Shown here: in pieces, positions 36,650 to 44,867 of the stretch
Layout: every line of letters starts with the position of its first letter
Numbering within the stretch: the first letter of the stretch is position 1
Made by a program: the position numbers and the translations under genes
Assembly (NCBI GenBank): GCA_903835005.1
Contig: CAILLK010000160.1
Coordinates: forward strand, 1 to 64,000
Direction of reading: 5' to 3'
DNA: 64,000 nucleotides
Source: an uncultured Bacteroidota bacterium
GTDB taxonomy: Bacteria > Bacteroidota > Bacteroidia > Chitinophagales > Chitinophagaceae
The notes under the pieces: model-generated
What the model was told of the DNA's origin: nothing
Databases searched by the model: none
Seen by the model: the letters and a program-made list of their open reading frames with translations, nothing else

Positions 36650-37345
36650 TTGAAACAGCTAAACAAAATAGCGATCGCAGTTTTAATCGTGTTTTTCACA
36701 TTTTCAACAACGGTTTATTACTCCTGCAAAAAAGACCCCTGCAATGGTGTATCCTGCTCTAACGGAGGTGTTTGCACGGGTGGTAACTGCAAATGCCCTA
36801 CAGGTTATTCAGGCGATAAATGCCAGACAATGGAGCCTTCAACCATTATTTATCAGAACAATACTTTTACACCGGTTAATATTACTATCAATGCTACAAA
36901 ATCGGTAATACCTGTTGGTGGTACAGTAATCTTCCAGGGTGTTCCGGGTGCATCAGCTTCCGGCTCGGCCTCTACCAGGGGTGTTACAAGTGCCGGTATA
37001 CCCATCGGGCTGACACTTTCCTGGAGTTTAAGCGATGTTTTCCCTGCGGGAAATACCTCACTTACCAGATACTTAAATGCTTCATCTGGCTACTATTATC
37101 TGCAGGTAATCAATAACAGTAGTTACTACCTCACCCAGGAGCATATAGATTATCTGCTTCCGTCAGAAACGGTTGACAGCCTTACGATTTACAATATATT
37201 TGGTAAGGTAAATCCGTTAGGTTATCAGATAGCTGACAGCAGCTCTAATATTTACCTCAATACTACCGACCCGGTGGTAAATTATTATGCAGCGCCTGTT
37301 TTTACATTTACCCAGAACCAGATATTTACTTATACTGCCAATTAA
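36650..37345 (+). CDS. Putative lipoprotein with an EGF-like domain (231 aa)
   Basis: The likely TTG start gives a Lys residue, a hydrophobic stretch and YYSCKKD, a lipobox-like Cys near residue 26. Right after it comes an EGF-like module with six Cys: CNGVSCSNGGVCTGGNCKC followed by PTGYSGDKC. The remaining ~170 residues are a beta-rich domain (IIYQNNTFTPVNITIN) that I cannot assign. EGF-like modules are unusual but recurrent in Bacteroidota surface lipoproteins. It is likely exposed on the outer membrane. No ATG alternative keeps the signal peptide. Confidence 0.7.
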   Translation: MKQLNKIAIAVLIVFFTFSTTVYYSCKKDPCNGVSCSNGGVCTGGNCKCPTGYSGDKCQTMEPSTIIYQNNTFTPVNITINATKSVIPVGGTVIFQGVPGASASGSASTRGVTSAGIPIGLTLSWSLSDVFPAGNTSLTRYLNASSGYYYLQVINNSSYYLTQEHIDYLLPSETVDSLTIYNIFGKVNPLGYQIADSSSNIYLNTTDPVVNYYAAPVFTFTQNQIFTYTAN

Positions 37346-37425
37346 TCTGTGAGAATATTATTGAAGATATTCATATTTATTAATTTGTAAGCGGCAGTTT
37401 TTTGCCATATTAATTAAACAGGATT

Positions 37426-37782
37426 ATGATTCAGATTAAGGAATCCAATGTAACCATAATGGTAAAGAACATGGATAAGTCTATCCAGTTTTATGAACAG
37501 ATAGGTTTAACACTCAAACAGAGATGGGATAACCATTATGCCATGTTAACAGCTGAGGGAATTACTATCGGGCTGCATCCGGGAGGAAATGATAATGCTG
37601 GTTCAGGAACTGTATCCATTGGTTTTATGATTGATGATATCAATGAAGCAAAATTATTGCTGGATGACTTTAGTATTCCTTACAAAGAAGACGATGGCAA
37701 GTCGGGTCATTACCTGCATTTTTCTGATCCCGATAATTCATTGCTCTATTTTGTGGTTCCTAAATGGCTAACTTGGCCTTAA
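37426..37782 (+). CDS. VOC-family (glyoxalase/bleomycin-resistance-like) protein
   Basis: This is a single 118-residue VOC domain with the usual NMDKSIQFYEQIGL first helix, a GLHPGG strand, SIGFMIDDINEAK and YLHFSDPDNSLLYFV. Members bind a metal and act as isomerases, dioxygenases or antibiotic-binding proteins. The substrate cannot be told from sequence. It sits 6 bases before moaA on the same strand and may be cotranscribed. Confidence 0.8.
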   Translation: MIQIKESNVTIMVKNMDKSIQFYEQIGLTLKQRWDNHYAMLTAEGITIGLHPGGNDNAGSGTVSIGFMIDDINEAKLLLDDFSIPYKEDDGKSGHYLHFSDPDNSLLYFVVPKWLTWP

Positions 37783-37788
37783 TAGCCT

Positions 37789-38829
37789 ATGGTTTCCCTC
37801 CTGAAATGGTATTATGGTAAAAAGAACGAACTTTATCCGAAAGTAAGCACTCAATTGTTAAAAGATAATCACGGACGCACAATAAATTATTTAAGGCTGG
37901 CAGTGACCGACAGGTGCAACCTGCGCTGCTTTTACTGCATGCCTGAAGAGGGTATAGATTGGCTTTCGCGTGCTGAACTCATGACTTATGAGGAGATGAT
38001 GCGCATCTGCAAAATAGCGGTGAAACTGGGTGTGGAGAAAATACGTATTACCGGCGGCGAGCCTTTTGTGCGCAAGGGTATTATGTCTTTCCTTGGTGAT
38101 CTTTCAAAAATAAGCGGGCTTAAACAAATTGCAATAACTACCAATGGGGTGCTTACCACTCCACATATCCCTGAACTGAAAAAGCTGGGAATAAAATCAG
38201 TAAATCTGAGCCTCGATACCCTCGACAGGGAACGGTTTCTGGCAATTACCCACAGGGATGAACAACCCGCTGTTATTGATACCCTGGAGCAGTTACTGAA
38301 ACACGGTATGGATGTAAAGATCAATGCTGTGGTAATGGAAGGGAAGAATATTCAGGACATTGTGCCGCTGGTGGCCCTTACAAAAGAGTTGCCGTTAAGT
38401 GTCCGCTTCATTGAAGAAATGCCTTTTAACGGGGGTGATAAGCATTATAATTCTCTGGTCTGGGATTATGTAAAAATACTGGAAACAATAAAAAAATCCT
38501 TTCCAGGCCTGACCAAAATTCAGGATCCTGCTTACTCCACATCCTGCAATTACAGCATTCCGGGCCATAAAGGTAATGTAGGTATTATTGCGGCTTATAC
38601 CCGGTCTTTTTGCGGCACCTGTAACCGTATCCGCCTCACCCCGCAGGGAATGCTGAAAACCTGCCTCTACGACAGCGGTGTGATGAACATAAAAGACTTG
38701 TTGCGTGCCGGTATGAATGATGATGAAATAAGAACCGCCCTGCTGGATGCGCTCAACCATCGGGCTAAAGATGGCTGGGAAGCAGAACAATCGGCGCAAC
38801 ACGAGTCAATGGCTGCAATAGGCGGGTAA
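37789..38829 (+). CDS. moaA: GTP 3',8-cyclase MoaA
   Basis: MoaA is the radical-SAM enzyme that starts molybdenum cofactor synthesis from GTP. The first [4Fe-4S] cluster Cys are C43, C47 and C50 (CNLRCFYC). The C-terminal cluster motif is CGTCNRIRLTPQGMLKTC. ITGGEPFVRKG and LSLDTL match the family, and the protein ends in AAIGG, including the Gly-Gly tail needed for activity. At 346 residues it is full length. No other moa, mog or moe gene is nearby, so this one stands apart from a moa cluster. Confidence 0.94.
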   Translation: MVSLLKWYYGKKNELYPKVSTQLLKDNHGRTINYLRLAVTDRCNLRCFYCMPEEGIDWLSRAELMTYEEMMRICKIAVKLGVEKIRITGGEPFVRKGIMSFLGDLSKISGLKQIAITTNGVLTTPHIPELKKLGIKSVNLSLDTLDRERFLAITHRDEQPAVIDTLEQLLKHGMDVKINAVVMEGKNIQDIVPLVALTKELPLSVRFIEEMPFNGGDKHYNSLVWDYVKILETIKKSFPGLTKIQDPAYSTSCNYSIPGHKGNVGIIAAYTRSFCGTCNRIRLTPQGMLKTCLYDSGVMNIKDLLRAGMNDDEIRTALLDALNHRAKDGWEAEQSAQHESMAAIGG

Positions 38830-38949
38830 AATACATTCTTTATATTTTTTTTAAATTACCCTAAAAGGGATTCTAAATTGCTGCAAGGCTTATAAAGTCA
38901 AATTGTACAATGAAGAGTATAGCGCTAGGACTGAGGATAATATGCATAA

Positions 38950-39528
38950 ATGCAGGATTTCCTCTTATTTACGCTAAATTTGCCACATATTCATAATGCT
39001 TTGCCCGCAAACAAAACTTACCTGACAGATCTTAAATCCATAGCGCTCGACGCGGACTTAAAAATTAATGAAAATGATGATTTTGTTCAATTTCTCCGGA
39101 ACAGGGATAATGAACCATTAGATTCACTTGCTCATCAGGTTAATGATACAATTAGTGCTGTTATTGATTGCACTGCTTGTGGAAATTGCTGCAGATCACT
39201 GGTTATTAATGTAGCCAGTCAGGAGGTCGGTTTGCTGGCAGAATATTTGCAATTATCAGAAGAGGCTGCAAAAGAAAAATATATTGAAGAGAGCCAGCAG
39301 GGAAATTGTTATATCAATACCATCCCCTGCCATTTCCTGAGCAATAATAAATGTACAATTTATGAGGCCCGGTTTACAGAATGCAGGGATTTTCCGCACC
39401 TGCATAAGCCGGGCTTTAAGGACAGGCTCAGCGGCACTCTGATGCATTTTGGCAGATGTCCGATCATCTATAATGTGATTGAGAAAATGAAAGTGCAGCT
39501 TGGGTTCTTTGAGGCTATTTCAGGTTAA
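38950..39528 (+). CDS. YkgJ-family cysteine-cluster protein
   Basis: A CTACGNCC motif followed by [17 protein letters not shown] and [10 protein letters not shown] matches the YkgJ/UPF0153 Cys cluster, thought to bind zinc or iron-sulfur. The function is unknown. The first 13 residues ([13 protein letters not shown]) are doubtful: a TAAATTTG box at 38975-38982 lies inside them, and an in-frame ATT (38989) or TTG could be the real start. The gene ends 4 bases into the convergent DnaJ-like gene. Confidence 0.8.
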   Translation: MQDFLLFTLNLPHIHNALPANKTYLTDLKSIALDADLKINENDDFVQFLRNRDNEPLDSLAHQVNDTISAVIDCTACGNCCRSLVINVASQEVGLLAEYLQLSEEAAKEKYIEESQQGNCYINTIPCHFLSNNKCTIYEARFTECRDFPHLHKPGFKDRLSGTLMHFGRCPIIYNVIEKMKVQLGFFEAISG

Positions 39529-40175
39529 TTCCTGTTGCCATACAGGTACATGAAGTAGCACAGGGCCAGGGTTATTGCCATAATAATATAAGGGAATAAT
39601 TTTGCGTATTGTTCCTGTTGTTGCCGTTGTTGTGTATATTCATAAATGGCCTGCAGGCTTTCATTATTGCCAGCTGCAAGCATTACCAGTTTTCGTTCAA
39701 TTTCGGAGAGGTATTTTGCATCAAGTTTTTTAGTTGCTTTCAATATCTCTTTAATGATTTCATTTATGATCAGTGCATCACCTTCTTTCAGAATAACAGC
39801 CAGGTGGGCATCTTCCAGTATCAGTAGTATATAAGCCTGCAGTGCTCCATAGCTTATGCGGTGGGTATCCATGGTTGCAAGACTGGCATTCAGATCGAAG
39901 CATATTTTGAGCAGCCAGCCCGGGGTTACGGCCTCCTGGTATTGTGTTTTGCTACCCATACCCATCAGCCAGCGTTCATCATCGTAGGCGGCTCTTTTTC
40001 GGGATACGGAGAGTGTGGCATAAGCTTCCTGGCATTCCTTGAATTGTGCTTCAGCCAGGGCATCTCCCGGGTTTTTATCCGGATGGTATTTGAAGGCAAG
40101 TGCACGATAGGCTTTCTTGATTTCCTGAAGGGAGGCCGATGGCTTCACGCCTAATATTTTGTAGTAGTCTTTCAA
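39525..40175 (-). CDS. DnaJ-domain protein with a C-terminal membrane anchor (216 aa)
   Basis: Residues 1-68 are a J domain with [20 protein letters not shown] and the essential HPD motif in [11 protein letters not shown], so it should stimulate an Hsp70 ATPase. It lacks the Gly/Phe and zinc-finger parts of true DnaJ. The middle is helical and unassigned. The last ~25 residues are a hydrophobic anchor ([16 protein letters not shown]), so it is probably tail-anchored in the membrane with the J domain in the cytoplasm. The start is TTG, chosen because [10 protein letters not shown] is the normal opening of a J domain. Confidence 0.85.
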   Translation of the reverse strand: MKDYYKILGVKPSASLQEIKKAYRALAFKYHPDKNPGDALAEAQFKECQEAYATLSVSRKRAAYDDERWLMGMGSKTQYQEAVTPGWLLKICFDLNASLATMDTHRISYGALQAYILLILEDAHLAVILKEGDALIINEIIKEILKATKKLDAKYLSEIERKLVMLAAGNNESLQAIYEYTQQRQQQEQYAKLFPYIIMAITLALCYFMYLYGNRN

Positions 40176-40191
40176 GAAAAAAAGGGTTGCA

Positions 40192-40216
40192 CGCTAAGGC
40201 GCTAAGCCGCAAAGTC
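40192..40216. repeat. Dispersed GCTAAG/CCGCAAAG-type intergenic repeat, copy 1
   Basis: The stretch reads CGCTAAGGCGCTAAG followed by CCGCAAAGTC. A related stretch lies in reverse orientation at 61423-61463. Short repeats of this kind recur in intergenic DNA of Bacteroidota; the function is unknown. Confidence 0.45.
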
Positions 40217-40307
40217 TGAAGTGGATTTAGAAGCAAATATAATTTTAAGGACGCAAATCCATCGGGCGAATCTCAAATAAATGAGGTTATTTTCTGATTA
40301 TTATTTG

Positions 40308-40925
40308 TCATTTGGTGTCTTTGTATTTCCATAAGTAGAAGCAGGCATAGGTGCGGTAAGGCGACCATTCGGCAGAGATTTTGAGCATATTTTCCCGGAG
40401 TGCTTTTTTATCACTGGTATCGAGTTTATAAACCTTTGTCATGGCCTGCTGTATTCCCAGATCATCTACCGCAAAAACATCTTCCCTGCCAAGCGTGAAC
40501 ATGAGCAGCATTTCAACCGTCCATCTCCCGACTCCCTTTATTGGTAGCAGGAATTCCAACACTTCTTCATCATTCATTTTTGACAGTTTCTTGTCGTCTG
40601 CTTTATGTTCCAGCATATACTTTGCCACGTTCTGCACATAGTTTACCTTGGCATTTGAGAGGCCTATGCCGCGTAGCACATCAAAAGGGGTATCTATTAT
40701 TTGTTGAGGTGTGGGTTCATTGCCCTCATAGAGCTCCAGGAAGCGTTTGAAAATCACCTCAGCTACCTTTGTGGACAGCTGCTGGCTCATTATAGAAGCA
40801 CACAGCCTCAGACAAACATTCTTACGTTTTTTAAGCTGGTAGGGCTCCAGTGTTTGCAGCAATGGCAGCAGTTTTTTGTCTTTCGATAAATGCTCAATTG
40901 GAGCTGAGTTGGTTTTGGCAGGCAT
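40308..40925 (-). CDS. AlkA-type DNA-3-methyladenine glycosylase II
   Basis: This is a 205-residue HhH-GPD glycosylase that cuts alkylated bases out of DNA in base excision repair. The helix-hairpin-helix is [18 protein letters not shown], and the catalytic Asp lies in [12 protein letters not shown]. It has the compact form without the N-terminal TBP-like domain of E. coli AlkA. A near-match to the -7 box (TAACTTTA) ends 5 bases before the ATG. Substrate range is not visible. Confidence 0.9.
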   Translation of the reverse strand: MPAKTNSAPIEHLSKDKKLLPLLQTLEPYQLKKRKNVCLRLCASIMSQQLSTKVAEVIFKRFLELYEGNEPTPQQIIDTPFDVLRGIGLSNAKVNYVQNVAKYMLEHKADDKKLSKMNDEEVLEFLLPIKGVGRWTVEMLLMFTLGREDVFAVDDLGIQQAMTKVYKLDTSDKKALRENMLKISAEWSPYRTYACFYLWKYKDTK

Positions 40926-41103
40926 AGAGATAAAGTTAGGTAAAAAAAGCTGCTGAGTATATACAGTTGTCCAACACGTTCAAATGCAGGACACCTTGAG
41001 GAATTATAAATACCCTTTATGGCTATATTGAAAATTGGATTTTTAATTAAATGTACATACACGTAACTTTACCTTTTATTTGGAATTCAACCTTAATTTG
41101 AAT

Positions 41104-41111
41104 TATTTTTG
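41104..41111 (+). promoter_or_regulatory. Candidate promoter for the DOPA-dioxygenase-like gene
   Basis: TATTTTTG fits TANNTTTG and ends 11 bases before the ATG at 41123. A TTTG lies 21 bases upstream, 2 bases off the usual -33 spacing. Confidence 0.45.
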
Positions 41112-41122
41112 AAATACCAATT

Positions 41123-42013
41123 ATGAACCGGCGAAGCATATTAAAAGCCGGGGGCCTGCTGGCCCTGGCGCAAATATCAGGTATGAGTAAATTATCAGCT
41201 TTAGAAAAACTGGGCAGTTATCTTGCCCCCACCGAAAGAATGCCTGTGCTGTTCATAGGTCATGGCAGTCCGATGAATGCCATAGAAGATAACAGCTACC
41301 ACAGGAGCTGGCAGGCTATGGGAAAAACATTACCCCGGCCTAAGGCTATCTTATCTGTTTCGGCACACTGGACAACCAAGGGTACAAGGGTTACGGCAAT
41401 GAGCCATCCTAAAACGATACATGATTTCGGGGGCTTCCCGAAGAAGTTGTTTGACCAGGAATACCCGGCACCCGGCACCCCTGAGTTGGCAAAGCTGACT
41501 GCTGAAATGGTTAACTACAGCCATATTCAAACCGATGAAACCTGGGGCTTGGATCATGGCACATGGAGTGTGCTGCTACCCATGTACCCTGCAGCCGATA
41601 TACCTGTGTATCAGCTGAGCCTGGACTACGATCAGCCGCCAACTTATCATTACGAAATAGGCAAACAACTGAACAAGCTGCGCGATAAAGGAGTGCTGAT
41701 AATAGGCAGTGGCAACCTGGTGCATAATCTGCGCGAGATTGACTGGAGCGGTGGCAGTAAGGTGTATGACTGGGCGCGGGAATTCGACACCAGATTTACT
41801 GAGTGGATAGAAAAAGGCGACCATGCTTCAATAATGAATTACCAGAAGATATTGGGTAACACAGCCACTATGGCACATCCCACGTACGAACATCTGTTGC
41901 CGTTGTTTTATATCCTTGGGCTGCAGCAAAAGAATGATAAGGTAACTTTCTTCAACAGCCAGTTCGATATGGCTTCAATATCTATGAAGTCAGTGATGAT
42001 TGATGCAGGGTAA
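41123..42013 (+). CDS. YgiD-like 4,5-DOPA dioxygenase/extradiol ring-cleavage family protein
   Basis: The sequence has FIGHGSPMNAIEDN, ILSVSAHWTTKG, GLDHGTWSVLLPMYP and IIGSGNLVHNL, the His- and Glu-containing blocks of the class III extradiol (LigB-like) zinc or iron enzymes such as E. coli YgiD. The N terminus MNRRSILKAGGLLAL resembles a Tat-type signal, so it may be exported, which is not typical of YgiD. The 296 residues include this ~30-residue extension. The physiological substrate is unknown. A catechol-type aromatic is plausible, and the aromatic operon lies 18 kb away. Confidence 0.85.
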   Translation: MNRRSILKAGGLLALAQISGMSKLSALEKLGSYLAPTERMPVLFIGHGSPMNAIEDNSYHRSWQAMGKTLPRPKAILSVSAHWTTKGTRVTAMSHPKTIHDFGGFPKKLFDQEYPAPGTPELAKLTAEMVNYSHIQTDETWGLDHGTWSVLLPMYPAADIPVYQLSLDYDQPPTYHYEIGKQLNKLRDKGVLIIGSGNLVHNLREIDWSGGSKVYDWAREFDTRFTEWIEKGDHASIMNYQKILGNTATMAHPTYEHLLPLFYILGLQQKNDKVTFFNSQFDMASISMKSVMIDAG

Positions 42014-42096
42014 TAACCAATTTATCTCCTCCTTTAATCTTTTGGGAAAGCCACGCTTTTTTAATAATCACTTGTGCCTTCTATTAAATCGGAAAA

Positions 42097-42852
42097 TTAT
42101 AGTCTCCCCACATAAACCTTTGTGTCATAATTAATAGTTATCAACCCATCTTGCTGATATCTTTCAAAAAGGATTTTCAGGTCCGCTATCATTGGCCCAT
42201 ATCCTTCTTCATCAAATGCTGGCATATAAGATGAAGACAACAGCCTTCCTTTCAACCCTTCAAAATCAAATACCTGCTTATTGGCAAATACCTCAAGGTG
42301 AACGGGCTCCGGGCTGAAAAAAGCGGCTATTTTTTCATCGTCAATATTCCGGTGATTGATCTCTTTATAATCAGATGAATGACGGTTGATCAGTTGTTCA
42401 TAATCCTGTTCAAAATCCGATGTTGTCTTCCGGTCATTCCATATCAGAATGGTAATACCGCCATGTCTTAAAAAGCGTTCAAATTCCACTTTTGCCTTTA
42501 CTGCATCAAACCAGTGAAAAGCCTGTCCGGCAATTATTATATCTACGATTCCAGCATCCAGCCCGGTGTTTTCAGCAGTTCCATCTTGTATAGTAAATCC
42601 GGGATAGGCGCCCAGCAGCTCAACTGCTTTTTCTCTCATTTCCTTGTTTGGCTCTATGGCTATAACCGGGTACCCGGCATCCAGGAACAAGGCTGAAGAA
42701 ATTCCCGTTCCTGCGCCTATATCAGCTATTACCTTGTCTGGAGTGAGTGCATACTTATTTTTCAGAAAATCTATGATTCCGGCAGGGTAGCCTGGCCGGT
42801 ATTTTACATAATCTTCCACCCTGTTGCTGAATCTCCTGGTGCTGTTGTGCAT
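42097..42852 (-). CDS. Class I SAM-dependent methyltransferase (251 aa)
   Basis: The SAM-binding motif I is ADIGAGTGISSALFL, followed by AIEPNKEMREKA and an acidic IIIAGQAFHWFD motif. This pattern is the methyltransferase_11 type with the 'GQAFHWF' feature of Bacteroidota and yeast Tmt1/YMR-like enzymes. There is no partner gene. The substrate is unknown. Confidence 0.85.
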   Translation of the reverse strand: MHNSTRRFSNRVEDYVKYRPGYPAGIIDFLKNKYALTPDKVIADIGAGTGISSALFLDAGYPVIAIEPNKEMREKAVELLGAYPGFTIQDGTAENTGLDAGIVDIIIAGQAFHWFDAVKAKVEFERFLRHGGITILIWNDRKTTSDFEQDYEQLINRHSSDYKEINHRNIDDEKIAAFFSPEPVHLEVFANKQVFDFEGLKGRLLSSSYMPAFDEEGYGPMIADLKILFERYQQDGLITINYDTKVYVGRL

Positions 42853-43358
42853 ATGGCTGCATTTTTTGTAAAATTACCGGTTTTGAATGTTCCTGTGCCG
42901 AAATTACCTTTCTGATTTGCTGCCCGATATGGATTGTAGGGCCGGTAGAACTGATTGGAACTTTTTTTACCAAAAATAAATTCCGGCGAAATAAGACCGT
43001 TGAACATTTGTTTTATTATCAGCATGCCAGCTTACTGAAGTATGTTTTCCTGTCTGAATTTCATTTTTTCAATTTTATAAGCAGGTAGCTGTTTCGTTTT
43101 GTCATTTTATTTTGTAATATTTCGATAACGTACATTAATTAATTGTTATTTATTTGGCTAAACAAACTCATAAGCAATAGTAGGTAATTGATAATATTGG
43201 TTTGGTTTCAGATGATTCGGTATAATCTGGCAAAAGATTTGAGTTCAGATATTTTTATCACTAACTAATATAAATGAACAATTACTGTATTTCAAATTTA
43301 ATTCAGTAAGCAGGAAGGAAAATAAACTTAATAATCTGTAGGATAAATATAATACGGG
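42853..43358. other. AT-rich intergenic stretch without a recognisable gene
   Basis: I see no coding frame, RNA gene or repeat of note in these ~500 bases. It separates the methyltransferase gene from a broken gene remnant. Confidence 0.5.
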
Positions 43359-43639
43359 ATGAATGAGGTTAATAAGATATTTTCATTAATAGACGGTATT
43401 ACACAGCTACATTTAGATTTTAATAGAAAATATGGGTTTATTCATTTCGAAAAGCTTTTGACTGAAGATCTGTTAAAGGTCATCTGGGTGGAAATGCTCT
43501 GTATTTCGGCGGTGGCTACCTGTATTTCACCTATAAGTATGTTACCAATACCTCACAAATAAATTACAACTGGGTGAATTCTTTCCCGGAATATATCGGC
43601 CCCGGTCATCATCCCCTGGCATATAATTATGATGTTTGA
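43359..43639 (+). pseudogene. Broken gene remnant, two frames joined by a shift
   Basis: The first frame starts at an ATG (43359) and reads sensibly for about 40 residues (MNEVNKIFSLIDGITQLHLD). Then a second frame, open from 43466, reads HLGGNALYFGGGYLYFTYKY and on to PGHHPLAYNYDV and a stop at 43639. The second frame has no start and the amino-acid makeup of a real protein. A single frameshift near 43480 would join them. I do not recognise the family. Confidence 0.35.
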
Positions 43640-43772
43640 ATATCGCCTTAGGTTGCAGATCAAAATTTATATGCTCTGTATTTGAATGCGTTCTATTTAT
43701 AGGAATACCCTAATATTTTATGTTGCAATAGATAGATAGTTTTTGTCCGGATATTTTTATCGCGCTTTCTCC

Positions 43773-43780
43773 TACTTTTG
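43773..43780 (+). promoter_or_regulatory. -7 box TACTTTTG before the SDR gene
   Basis: TACTTTTG fits TANNTTTG and ends 7 bases before the ATG at 43788. It supports that ATG over a TTG at 43743 that lies upstream of the box. Confidence 0.5.
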
Positions 43781-43787
43781 CCGCATC

Positions 43788-44576
43788 ATGTTATCACTCG
43801 ATCTTACCGGCAAAACCGCCCTTATAGGTGGCAGTACACAAGGCATTGGTCTTGCTTCAGCACAGGCATTGGCCGCCATGGGTGCGCGCTGCGTGCTTAT
43901 TTCCAGAAATGAAGAAAAACTAAGGGCTGCGATATCTGGCCTCGATACCACGAAGGGGCAGGTGCATTATTACCTCGTGGCCGATTATTCCAAACCGGAA
44001 CAGGTTAGCGATGTGGTGAGTAATTTTCTGAAAGAAAATGTGGTACATATTCTCATCAACAACAGCGGCGGCCCTGCCGGCGGGCCCATTATGAATGCCA
44101 AACCTGATGAATTTATCAGCGCCTTCAACCAGCACCTTATCTGCAACCATACCCTCACGCGGCTGGTGGCCGGAGGAATGAAAAAAGAGGGTTACGGTCG
44201 TGTTATAAATATTATATCCACATCAGTAAAAATTCCCCTCAAAGATCTGGGTGTTTCAAATACCATACGAGGCGCTGTGGCTTCGTGGGCCAAAACAATG
44301 GCCAATGAACTGGGGCAGTTTGGAATCACCGTAAATAATGTTTTACCGGGGGCCACTTCTACCGAAAGGCTCGAGGGTATTATTCAGAATAAATCTGCAA
44401 AAACGGGGAAAAGCAGGGAAGAAATTGAAGCGCAGATGATGGAAGAAGTTCCTGCAAAGCGTTTCGGCCGGCCTGATGAGATAGCTGCAATGATTGCATT
44501 TCTGGCCAGCCCGGCTGCTTCGTATGTTAATGGCACATCCATACCAGTAGACGGAGGTAGAACCGGGAGTATCTGA
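43788..44576 (+). CDS. Atypical short-chain dehydrogenase/reductase (262 aa)
   Basis: The Rossmann motif is GGSTQGIGLASAQALAAMG and the NNSGG motif follows, so it binds NAD(P)H. The active-site region is NIISTSVKIPLKDLGVSNTIRG: the Ser is present, but the usual Tyr-xxx-Lys is replaced by Asn-xxx-Arg. This matches an atypical SDR clade in which the SNxIR motif is conserved, so the chemistry may differ from an ordinary ketoreductase. The C terminus (ASYVNGTSIPVDGG) is normal. I use the ATG at 43788 on the strength of the -7 box 7 bases before it. Confidence 0.85.
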   Translation: MLSLDLTGKTALIGGSTQGIGLASAQALAAMGARCVLISRNEEKLRAAISGLDTTKGQVHYYLVADYSKPEQVSDVVSNFLKENVVHILINNSGGPAGGPIMNAKPDEFISAFNQHLICNHTLTRLVAGGMKKEGYGRVINIISTSVKIPLKDLGVSNTIRGAVASWAKTMANELGQFGITVNNVLPGATSTERLEGIIQNKSAKTGKSREEIEAQMMEEVPAKRFGRPDEIAAMIAFLASPAASYVNGTSIPVDGGRTGSI

Positions 44577-44814
44577 TAAACATACATGACATTAAAAAAT
44601 AATTGTAACGTATTCATTTTATTAGGGGCTATTAATAAAGAAATGGACCAATGAGTTTAGGAGGAAATAAGAACCTTTAGTCCGGTTGCTGCAATGAGAT
44701 TTCTATGACAAAAATGAAATTAGAAATATTTTTATAACAAAAACAGGGCTGAAACCCGCGCCAATGCTGAAAAACATTTTTTTGCAAATGTGTACAACTT
44801 TTGATGATAGTTTG

Positions 44815-44822
44815 TAGTTTTG
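44815..44822 (+). promoter_or_regulatory. Candidate -7 box TAGTTTTG for the act operon
   Basis: TAGTTTTG fits TANNTTTG and lies 45 bases before the GTG start of actA. It is the only such box in the upstream intergenic DNA that I noticed. Confidence 0.4.
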
Positions 44823-44867
44823 CCTCCGCTTTTAACAAAGGAAAGTTAATTTTCAATTTTTATTCCT

